A DNA stretch of 64,000 bases, taken from positions 78,345 through 142,344 of the forward strand of contig QBVC01000017.1 in assembly GCA_003058495.1 (NCBI GenBank), read 5' to 3'. Shown here piece after piece: positions 56,969-64,000 of this stretch. The notes below the pieces were generated by a model. It saw only the letters and a program-made list of their open reading frames with translations. It was not told the DNA's origin and did no database searches. The first letter of the stretch is position 1, and each line of letters starts with the position of its first letter. The position numbers were made by a program, and so were the translations under genes. This DNA is from a gamma proteobacterium symbiont of Ctena orbiculata. Lineage in GTDB: Bacteria > Pseudomonadota > Gammaproteobacteria > Chromatiales > Chromatiaceae.

Positions 56969-56995
56969 GGAACCTCTGACCAAGTCAGAGGTTCC
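56969..56995. other. Perfect 12-bp hairpin
   Basis: GGAACCTCTGAC pairs with GTCAGAGGTTCC around a CAA loop, between the oxidoreductase stop and the Cys-rich gene start on the same strand. There is no U-tract on the minus strand; it may be a processing or stability hairpin. Confidence 0.55.
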
Positions 56996-57020
56996 CTGAA
57001 TCGAACTGAGCGATCCCTCC

Positions 57021-59156
57021 CTATCCCCGCCTCCAGGTATGATAGCGCTCCACCCATGACAGTACTGTTTCAGGGGCATGGGCCCGCTTCCAGGCACCCG
57101 CGACATATTTGTTGGCCTCGAAGAGTGTCGGGTAGATGTGGATCGTGCCGAGTATCTTATTCAAACCGAAGCCATGTTTCATCGCAGCGGTGAATTCGCC
57201 GATCAGTTCACCGGCATTCTCGCCCACGATGGTGGCGCCAAGGACACGATCCTTGCCCGGGGGCGTGAGCACTTTCACCATGCCGTGGGCCTCGCCCTCC
57301 GCGATTGCCCGATCCAGTTCAGCGAGATCGAACTTCGTCACCTCATAGTCAATGCCCCGTTCCGCGGCCTCCAGCTCATTGAGCCCAACCCGCGCCACTT
57401 CGGGATCGGTAAAGGTCGCAAACGGGATCACCGAGTAGTCCACCCTGAATCGACGGAACACCCCGAACAGGCTGTTCACCGCCGCGTACCAGGCCTGATG
57501 ACCCGCGGTATGGGTGAACTGGTAGGGGCCGGCCACATCGCCGCAGGCATAGATGGTGGGTATCGACGTCTGCAGATATTCGTCCGTCTCAATGGTGCCG
57601 TTTGGATTGAGCGCGACGTTCAAATCCTCCAGGCCGAATCCGCTGCTGTTCGCCTTTCGCCCGACCGCAACCAGGACCTGATCGAAAGCCACCTCCTTCC
57701 GCTCCCCCTGGAATTCGCAGAGCAACAGGTCTGATCCCTCCCCCCTGGTAAACTCCACCGCCTTGTGCCCGAGCAGCAGGTTGATGCCCTCCTCCCTGAA
57801 ACGCCGGGCCACCATTTCCGCGACATCCTCATCTTCGCGGATCATCAGCCTGGGCATCATCTCGACAATAGAGACCCGGCTGCCGAAGCGGGCGAATGCC
57901 TGCGCCAACTCGCATCCAATGGGGCCGCCGCCCAATACCAACAGCCGCTCCGGCAGTTCCCGCAGCTGCCAAAGATTATCCGAGGTCAGGTAGTCGAGCC
58001 GATCAATACCGGCAATGGGTGGCACCAAGGGACCGGCGCCGGTGGCGACGATGATATGGGGAGTACGCAATTCCACACCGTTCACCTCAACGCTGTAGGG
58101 GGAGGTAATCCTTGCCTCCCCTTCGATCACGTCGACGCCCAAACCGGTATAGCGCTCCACGGAGTCGTGGGGCTCAACCGCTTTGACCACCCTCTGCACC
58201 CGCTCCATGATGTTGCGGAAGCTGTATTTGACATCGATGGCGTCGAAGCCCCACTCCTCCGCCCGCCGGCTCTGGCCGAGGATACGTGCACTGCGGATCA
58301 ACGCCTTGGAAGGCACGCAACCGGTATTCAGGCAGTCGCCCCCCATCTTGTGCTTCTCGATCAGGGTCACTTCCGACTTTACCGCCGCGGCGATATAGGC
58401 GGATACCAGTCCCGCGGAGCCGCCCCCGATCACCACCAGGTTGCGATCAAAAGCGTCTGGACGCTCCCAACCCTCCAGTGCCTTCTGCTGCTTCATCAAT
58501 GTGACAGCACGCTTCGCCAGGAGGGGAAAGATTCCGAGCAGGACAAAGGAACCGATCAGTCCAGGTGAGAGTATCCCGGAGGCCGAATCAAGGGTGGCTA
58601 GCTGGGTACCCGCATTCACGTAGACCAGGGTACCCGCCAACATGCCGACCTGGCTGACCCAGTAGTAGGTCCAGGTACGAATGGGGGTCAATCCCATCAA
58701 CAGGTTGATAATGAAAAAGGGAAATATGGGTACCAGCCGCAGGGTAAAGAGATAGAAGGCGCCATCCTTGCGCATGCCCTCGTTGATCGCTTTCAAGCGG
58801 TCGCCATAGCGATCCTGAACCGTATCCCTGAGCAGAAAACGCGCGATCAGAAAGGCCAGGGTGGCGCCGATGGTTGAGGCGAAGGATACCAGCACAAATC
58901 CCCAGATCAGTCCGAACACCGCACCGATTGCCAGGGTCATGACTGCGGCACCGGGGAGAGAGAGTGCAGTCACCGCCACATAGACAATAAAGAACACCAG
59001 CGTGGCCAGTACCGGGTGCGCGTTTTTCCACGCGATGATGCCATCCCGTTGGGCCTTGAAGTAGTCGAGGGTGAGGACCTTGTCCAGATCAAACAGAAAA
59101 AAGATGAACACCAGCAGTGCCACCACGAGCAGGACAATCAGTTTACGGGAATTCAT
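57021..59156 (-). CDS. TVP38/TMEM64 (VTT) membrane domain fused to flavin disulfide oxidoreductase
   Basis: The 711-residue protein has an N-terminal VTT domain (about 1-225, six helices, TVTALSLPGAAVMTLAIGAVFG-like core) followed by a mercuric-reductase-like pyridine nucleotide-disulfide oxidoreductase. The latter has an FAD motif VIGGGSAGLVSAYIAA, the redox-active Cys275/Cys280 in GGDCLNTGCVPSKAL, an NAD motif VLGGGPIGCELA and the dimer-interface HIYPTL. VTT proteins handle phospholipids or small solutes in the membrane. The fusion suggests membrane-coupled electron transfer or thiol reduction. No merR, merT or merP is present. Confidence 0.87.
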   Translation of the reverse strand: MNSRKLIVLLVVALLVFIFFLFDLDKVLTLDYFKAQRDGIIAWKNAHPVLATLVFFIVYVAVTALSLPGAAVMTLAIGAVFGLIWGFVLVSFASTIGATLAFLIARFLLRDTVQDRYGDRLKAINEGMRKDGAFYLFTLRLVPIFPFFIINLLMGLTPIRTWTYYWVSQVGMLAGTLVYVNAGTQLATLDSASGILSPGLIGSFVLLGIFPLLAKRAVTLMKQQKALEGWERPDAFDRNLVVIGGGSAGLVSAYIAAAVKSEVTLIEKHKMGGDCLNTGCVPSKALIRSARILGQSRRAEEWGFDAIDVKYSFRNIMERVQRVVKAVEPHDSVERYTGLGVDVIEGEARITSPYSVEVNGVELRTPHIIVATGAGPLVPPIAGIDRLDYLTSDNLWQLRELPERLLVLGGGPIGCELAQAFARFGSRVSIVEMMPRLMIREDEDVAEMVARRFREEGINLLLGHKAVEFTRGEGSDLLLCEFQGERKEVAFDQVLVAVGRKANSSGFGLEDLNVALNPNGTIETDEYLQTSIPTIYACGDVAGPYQFTHTAGHQAWYAAVNSLFGVFRRFRVDYSVIPFATFTDPEVARVGLNELEAAERGIDYEVTKFDLAELDRAIAEGEAHGMVKVLTPPGKDRVLGATIVGENAGELIGEFTAAMKHGFGLNKILGTIHIYPTLFEANKYVAGAWKRAHAPETVLSWVERYHTWRRG

Positions 59157-59346
59157 AGCCCTCTACCTTAGTGTGTATTTTTTTGATCTACGCACAATCC
59201 TAGCAGATGGATGCAAAACAGTGCCTGGCGGAAACCAGGATCCCGCTGACAAATGCGCCAGAATAAGCGTGAACCTAAGGTTTGATTCGGCCGCAACAGG
59301 AGAGTTGATCGTCTAGGCAGCGAGCCAGGCTAGTCAGAACAATGAA

Positions 59347-60783
59347 TCAATCCGAGGTTTCAGATTGAAGTGAAACAGGTTGTTTCAGGACATCTCTCAG
59401 CGGCGCCACTTCATCCAATACAGTGCTTTTGTCTGCCAGGTCACTGTACGACCTATGCAGCTTTTCACCGTTGCCTGGAGTCTCCGCCAAGGTTATCCCG
59501 AGATGCGATTTCAGCTTGTTGATACCTACGAGAAGGCGATACCGGGCAAGTTGATGATCATGCCAGGTTTTTGTTTGTTCCCTCTTTGCCTCGTACAACT
59601 CGTTCTCGGTATCGAGTAAATCGAGCAACGATCGCTTGCGCAGATTAAACTGCTTGGCGTAGGCATCTCGGGTCTTTTCGCTGGCGAGTACATGTTGCTG
59701 CTGATAGCGCAGTTGTTTTTGCGTGACATCATATGCCGCCCATGACAATCTGACGCTTTCCACGACCTGTCGATATGTGTTGTTGCGGATCTCTTTCGCC
59801 TCATTGACCAAATGAGCGTTCTGCAGGTTGCGCGACCGATCCTTGCCGCCGGCAAACAGATTGTAACGCAACCGCAGCATTGCGGTGAGATCGTCATCAC
59901 GCCCCTCCACGCCATCAAGATCGTCGCCATACCTGGCCCCAAGCTCAAGGTCCAAACGTGGATAGAGGGTGCTTTTTGAGGCCTTGTGTTGGGCCAAGGC
60001 GGCCATCACATCGGCATTCGCGGACCTCAATGTCGGGTGATTTTCTAGTGCCAGCCTTATCGCCTCATCCTGGGTTTTCGGCAGCTTGCCTTCAACCGGC
60101 TCTATGGATTCAAGGGATCGGGGAAGCAGTCCTACCACGCGAATAAAGTTTGTCTCGGCATCTTTGAGATTCACCTCGTCGGATAGCATATTCGCAGAGG
60201 CGGAGGCGCGGCGGCCCGTTATCTGAGCCAGGTCGGAGGTTCTACCCACACCGGAATTGCTTCGCAGCTCAACCTGATCGTAGATCCTCGCATGGGCCTT
60301 TAGGTTTTCAGATGACAACGCCATCAGTTTCCGATGCAGAAGGACCTTTATATAGGTATCTACTGCCTTGAGCCCAAGTTGTTCACTGGTACCCTCAAGC
60401 ACCCTTCTCTGTGACGCCACTCTGGCATTTTGACGCTCCACCTCGCTTTGGGTGGCAAATCCATCAAACAGCATTTGACTCAGGGTCAGGCTGGCTTCCT
60501 TGCGCGTCAGGGAGCGATGGCCGTCACCACTGGCCCGTGTCGAATTATTGTCAGTTCTCTCATAACCCGTGGCCGCATTCAGATCGATTGAGGGCTTGTA
60601 GCCAGCCTTTGCCTGATCCAGCTCTTCAAGCCGGGACAGGTGTTGATTGGACTCGACCAGGACCTCCGGATTTGTTTTGATCGCATGCTCCACTGCCTCA
60701 CGCAGACTCAAAGCGTTTGCATGGCTGAAAAATACGAGAAACAGAACCGTTAAACCAAACTTTACTAACAAATTGCCAACCAT
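59347..60783 (-). CDS. TolC-family outer membrane efflux/secretion protein
   Basis: The 478-residue product has a signal peptide (FSHANA) and the OEP helical-barrel repeats: LREAVEHAIKTNPEVLVESNQHLSRLEELDQAKAGYKPSIDL at the N-terminus and NLFAGGKDRSRNLQNAHLVNEAKE in the second half. This is the type used by type I secretion of adhesins (LapE/AggA-like). AAGG lies six bases before the ATG at 60783. It follows the RTX adhesin gene on the same strand by about 400 bases, so it is the likely exporter of that adhesin. Confidence 0.87.
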   Translation of the reverse strand: MVGNLLVKFGLTVLFLVFFSHANALSLREAVEHAIKTNPEVLVESNQHLSRLEELDQAKAGYKPSIDLNAATGYERTDNNSTRASGDGHRSLTRKEASLTLSQMLFDGFATQSEVERQNARVASQRRVLEGTSEQLGLKAVDTYIKVLLHRKLMALSSENLKAHARIYDQVELRSNSGVGRTSDLAQITGRRASASANMLSDEVNLKDAETNFIRVVGLLPRSLESIEPVEGKLPKTQDEAIRLALENHPTLRSANADVMAALAQHKASKSTLYPRLDLELGARYGDDLDGVEGRDDDLTAMLRLRYNLFAGGKDRSRNLQNAHLVNEAKEIRNNTYRQVVESVRLSWAAYDVTQKQLRYQQQHVLASEKTRDAYAKQFNLRKRSLLDLLDTENELYEAKREQTKTWHDHQLARYRLLVGINKLKSHLGITLAETPGNGEKLHRSYSDLADKSTVLDEVAPLRDVLKQPVSLQSETSD

Positions 60784-61121
60784 TGGGTACCTTAAAATTA
60801 ACACTACTTTTTGATTATTGTGAACCAGTTATCATTCGTTATCGGCATTTACACAACTAACTTAAACGCCGCAAACAGGCGCCTTTCACCCGTTGCGGCC
60901 CGGTCCGGGCAACCCTGTCCTCGACTGGCGACAAGCGGGGTGCTTCGCCAACCTGACACCCAATCCGGATCTTCACGGCCGATTCCGCATCAATTTATTT
61001 TCTTTGGAATACAGTTAGTTACGAAAATACATGGTATTTATACACGCACCATATCGATAATCAAGCGCGCTGCTGTAAATCTATGTGAATTCTGCATTGC
61101 GCGGGCATCCGCCTCCATCCC
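60784..61121. other. Gap between adhesin and tolC-like genes
   Basis: No protein or known RNA gene is seen. A GC-rich stretch at about 60870-60975 could fold on the minus strand in the tolC-like leader, but it matches no riboswitch that I can identify. The adhesin terminator lies at the right end. Confidence 0.4.
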
Positions 61122-61150
61122 ACAAAAAAAGGGCCCCTTTCGGGGCCCCG
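61122..61150 (-). terminator. Rho-independent terminator after the RTX adhesin
   Basis: Read on the minus strand, GGGCCCC, a GAAA loop and GGGGCCC are followed by at least seven U. It is about 35 bases after the adhesin stop. Confidence 0.92.
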
Positions 61151-61181
61151 ATCTAGATGCTTACCGACTATTTGATTCTGA

Positions 61182-64000
61182 TCAGACGATGGTCACATTC
61201 ACCTGATCCTCTATGAGCAGGGTGACACTGTCATCCGTATTGAGATACTCGGTGAAGGTATGACCATTTTGGGTGACCGTATTACCGGACGCGTGCCAGT
61301 CGTTTGTCAACTCCACGCTGTCTGAATTGTCGCCCAGTATCTCCAGCAAATTATCGGTATCGGTCATCGTCAACACATCTGTGACACTCAGATTCAGGAT
61401 ATCGTGGTCTCCGACCGTGAGATCGATCCGCTCGATATTGCTGATGTTGGATATACTGCTGAAATCGAGGTCATCGTTATCAGCCGCGATGAGGGTATCG
61501 AAGCCAGCGTCACCGGAAAGAAGGGTATCGGCCGGGTCGAATATCAGGGTATCGTTCCCGCTGCCCCCACTCGACTGGTCGCTGCCCGCACCACCATCCA
61601 GGACATCATCACCGGCATTGCCGCTCAAGGTATCATTGCCTTCATAGCCGGCGAGGTATTCACCAGAGACACCACCTGTCAAAATATCTGCGACCGGCGA
61701 GCCGTCGATACTCTGGTAACCGCCAATAGTTACGGTCAAGGTCGCACTGGAGACATCGCCATCTTGATCCGTGATCGAGTAACTGAAGGTTTCCGTGATC
61801 GTATCCCCTGGAGCCAGGCCATCTTTGGTCTCCCGATTCAGCTGGAAGGAGTAGTCACCGTTGGAATTGACCGTGAGATCGCCGTACGGGCTGGAGGTGT
61901 CACCCCAGACGACATCAGTCAACGACCCATCTCCACCCGCAGCGTTTGAGACGTTTCCTGCCACCACGGGAAGAGGATCTGTGGACAAGATACTGCCCAT
62001 GATCTCAAATGGATTCACTGCCTGTTCATCGGTGTAGATGGTCGATACGATCTGTCCATTGGTATCCCTGAATCCATCCACCCTGACCTCATATTCCTGG
62101 CCACCGATGGAAATCGTCACCGCCTGAGTGGGCAGCGTAATGATATCTCTCGGATCAGCACCATCGTTGGGCGTCTCGTCATGATCCATCAAGACATCGA
62201 ACTGGACGGTGGTTGGAATCCCATTGACCACCACATCCATTTCAATGGTAAGAGTGACCTGATCCAGGGTCGATGAACCACTATAGATCGGGAAGTTGTT
62301 GTGAGAGAAATCCGCAAGCTTGAACGACTCCCCAATCTGCACGCTTTGACCTGACCCCGTATAGGCTGAGTTGTCGACCAAAGTATAGCCTGATTGCGAT
62401 CCGCCACGAGGCACGCGCCCCCATAGCAGATTGTCAGTATAACTATCTGCATCCGTATCTTGCTGGGTTACATGTCTCGTGCCGTTGAGGAACACAGGAT
62501 TAGTCCAACCTGCAGCGAGGTTTTGTATCGACAGTGAATCGACGCCGATGTGCATATTCGCGGTCACGCTGTTTACGCTTGGAGCATCATCCTCAACCTG
62601 AATAGTCAGTGGGGCAGACACACTTTCCGTACCGTCGTCCACGGTCACATCCACATCAAAGGAGATTACATCTTCCTGACCGGCGACAGGATGATCCAAC
62701 CTATCCGACAAAGTCACCGAATAATTTCCAGCCTGATCGATGGATATTCGTATTACCTCGGAGCCAGCCGCCAAACCGATGAGTGTATCAGTGCCGTCGC
62801 CTGTCCAGGTTATCGGCTGGCCATAGGATGTCATGGCGAACCCTGGCTCAGTCAGGCTCACTGTTAACGCATCTCCGTCAAGATCGGTGATCGACATGCT
62901 GCCGCTGTCACTGACACTATCTGTTGTATCAGTCGGCGAACCTGAACTGTCGGGCAGCCCATTGATCAAGCCTTCCTCGGAAACAGCCGCAGTTGCCAGG
63001 GTTATCTCGGGTAGGTCATTAACCGCATTAACAGTGACTGTCACCGTGGCCGTGTCACTACCTCCATTTCCATCCTCGACGGTATAGGTAAAGGTGTCTG
63101 TACCATTGAAGTCGGGATTCGGCGTATAGACCGGATTACCACTGACTGGATCAATCGTAACCGCGCCATTGGCTCCCTGAGTCACGGATGCAACCGTCAG
63201 AGCGTCTCCATCGGGATCGGTATCATTCGGCAACACGTCGACAGTGATTGGCGTATCTTCGTCAGTGCCGATAGTATCGTCTACCGCAACCGGGGAATCA
63301 TTTACAGCAGCGACAGTTACCGTTACGGTGGCCGTATCGGTGCCGCCATTGCCGTCGTCAACGGTATAGGTAAAGGTATCGGTGCCGTTGAAATCCGGAT
63401 TCGGTGTATAGACCGGATTACCACTGACTGGGTCAATAGCAACGGTGCCGTTGGTTCCCTGAGTGACCGAGGTAACGGTTAAAGTGTCGCCGTCAGGATC
63501 ACTGTCATTCGGCAGTACATCCACGGTAACCGGCGTATCTTCGTTGGTACCGACGGCATCGTCGGTGGCAACAGGCGCATCATTCACAGCGCCCACAGTA
63601 ACCGTGACGGTGGCCGTATCGGTACCGCCATTCCCATCATCAACAGTATAGGTAAAGATATCAGTACCGTTGAAATCTGGATTCGGGGTATAAACAGGAT
63701 TACCACTTACCGGGTCAATAGCAACGCTACCGTTGGTTCCCTGAGTGACCGAAGCGACTGTTAAAACATCACCATCAGGATCACTGTCGTTGGGCAGTAC
63801 ATCTACGGTAACTGGTGTATCTTCGTTGGTACCGACGGCATCGTCGGTGGCAACAGGTGCATCGTTCACCGCACCAACAGTCACAATGACGGTGGCCGTA
63901 TCGGTGCCGCCATTGCCGTCGTCAACGGTATAGGTGAAGGTATCGGTGCCGTTGAAATCCGGATTCGGCGTATAAACCGGATTGCCTGAGACAGGATCGA
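61182..64000 (-). CDS. Large RTX adhesin, C-terminal part (5' end outside window)
   Basis: The frame is open to the right edge, so only the last 939 codons are seen. They comprise at least three and a half Asp-rich tandem-95/cadherin-like repeats (AVNDAPVATDDAVGTNEDTP, PDGD and TYTVDDGNGGTDTATVTVTV) and a middle region with LADFSHNNFPI that resembles choice-of-anchor domains. Calcium-binding RTX nonapeptides follow (GYEGNDTLSGNAGDDVLDGG and GGSGNDTLIF), with a short C-terminal tail. This is typical of type I secreted biofilm adhesins. The TolC-family gene follows on the same strand. The N-terminal retention domain cannot be judged here. Confidence 0.88.
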   Translation of the reverse strand, partial: DPVSGNPVYTPNPDFNGTDTFTYTVDDGNGGTDTATVIVTVGAVNDAPVATDDAVGTNEDTPVTVDVLPNDSDPDGDVLTVASVTQGTNGSVAIDPVSGNPVYTPNPDFNGTDIFTYTVDDGNGGTDTATVTVTVGAVNDAPVATDDAVGTNEDTPVTVDVLPNDSDPDGDTLTVTSVTQGTNGTVAIDPVSGNPVYTPNPDFNGTDTFTYTVDDGNGGTDTATVTVTVAAVNDSPVAVDDTIGTDEDTPITVDVLPNDTDPDGDALTVASVTQGANGAVTIDPVSGNPVYTPNPDFNGTDTFTYTVEDGNGGSDTATVTVTVNAVNDLPEITLATAAVSEEGLINGLPDSSGSPTDTTDSVSDSGSMSITDLDGDALTVSLTEPGFAMTSYGQPITWTGDGTDTLIGLAAGSEVIRISIDQAGNYSVTLSDRLDHPVAGQEDVISFDVDVTVDDGTESVSAPLTIQVEDDAPSVNSVTANMHIGVDSLSIQNLAAGWTNPVFLNGTRHVTQQDTDADSYTDNLLWGRVPRGGSQSGYTLVDNSAYTGSGQSVQIGESFKLADFSHNNFPIYSGSSTLDQVTLTIEMDVVVNGIPTTVQFDVLMDHDETPNDGADPRDIITLPTQAVTISIGGQEYEVRVDGFRDTNGQIVSTIYTDEQAVNPFEIMGSILSTDPLPVVAGNVSNAAGGDGSLTDVVWGDTSSPYGDLTVNSNGDYSFQLNRETKDGLAPGDTITETFSYSITDQDGDVSSATLTVTIGGYQSIDGSPVADILTGGVSGEYLAGYEGNDTLSGNAGDDVLDGGAGSDQSSGGSGNDTLIFDPADTLLSGDAGFDTLIAADNDDLDFSSISNISNIERIDLTVGDHDILNLSVTDVLTMTDTDNLLEILGDNSDSVELTNDWHASGNTVTQNGHTFTEYLNTDDSVTLLIEDQVNVTIV
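63027..64000 (-). repeat. 282-bp tandem coding repeats of the adhesin
   Basis: Three complete units of 94 codons (282 bases) and part of a fourth are seen. The first two from the 5' side are almost identical, and the one closest to the unique region is the most diverged. The array continues beyond the window, so copy number is unknown. Confidence 0.9.

Noticed and set aside
57021..59156. Mercury resistance gene merA
   Set aside because: The reductase has the CxxxxC centre, but it lacks the N-terminal metal-binding domain and the C-terminal CC pair, and no mer genes are near.
60784..61121. Possible riboswitch in the tolC-like leader
   Set aside because: The GC-rich stretch was compared by eye with c-di-GMP-I and cobalamin riboswitch motifs and does not match.

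Overview
The window is a 64 kb piece of a GC-rich gammaproteobacterial chromosome. There is no rRNA, tRNA, phage or CRISPR that I can recognise. The gene set suggests a motile, respiring, polyhydroxyalkanoate-storing marine or sediment gammaproteobacterium of the Chromatiales / sulfur-oxidiser kind. The reasons are the class III PHA synthase locus arranged as in Allochromatium vinosum (phaC-phaE divergent from phaA-phaR-phaP-phaB), the sodium-flagellar protein MotY, NhaA, a DUF4212 sodium:solute symporter and a soluble-cytochrome-like CxxCH protein. The taxonomic placement is inference; no marker gene for phylogeny is present.

Layout. 0.5-7.4 kb: lipase and acyltransferase pair, a c-type haem protein, motY with a good sigma-28 promoter, then a three-gene operon of small membrane protein, two-RCK potassium channel and hemerythrin-like protein. 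7.5-13.2 kb: cheV behind a second sigma-28 promoter, then a CbrX-CbrA-CbrB-like sensory operon (SLC5-domain histidine kinase plus an NtrC-type regulator that has lost GAFTGA). 13.2-13.65 kb: a nested, gene-free repeat element and a REP hairpin. 13.7-15.7 kb: REC-PAS-degenerate GGDEF protein and a TerB-like protein. 16.2-23.1 kb: an acetate-type uptake and activation module (DUF4212 subunit, symporter, cNMP/CBS/DUF294 protein, DnaQ-like exonuclease, acetyl-CoA synthetase). 23.2-27.5 kb: two unknown proteins, a PrcB-like lipoprotein and a lipoprotein subtilase. 27.7-49.2 kb: mostly housekeeping genes (greB, srkA, tpm, yaeQ, gltA, arfB, aldose dehydrogenase, hybrid kinase, D-cysteine desulfhydrase, ydbL-ydbH, a coiled-coil/SPOR protein, truncated globin, peroxiredoxin, nhaA). 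49.5-55.4 kb: the PHA locus. 56-64 kb: DUF2905, a Cys-rich duplicated periplasmic protein, a VTT-flavin oxidoreductase fusion, a TolC-family protein and the C-terminal part of a large repeat-rich RTX adhesin that runs off the right edge.

How parts may work together. The CbrAB-like system, the symporter module, acs, gltA and the PHA genes fit one theme: sensing, importing and activating short carboxylates, then oxidising or storing the acetyl-CoA. A near-identical 15-bp palindrome (GTTACCT-WW-AGTAAC) sits upstream of both the sensor operon and the symporter operon, which is the most interesting regulatory signal here. In the PHA locus, TTGTGC/TTGCA-type palindromes occur at the phaE/phaA divergent promoter and around an excellent phaP promoter and are candidate PhaR operators. 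The TolC-family gene and RTX adhesin look like part of a type I secreted biofilm-adhesin system, perhaps controlled by c-di-GMP, for which the REC-PAS-GGDEF protein (active site degenerate, I-site kept) could be a receptor.
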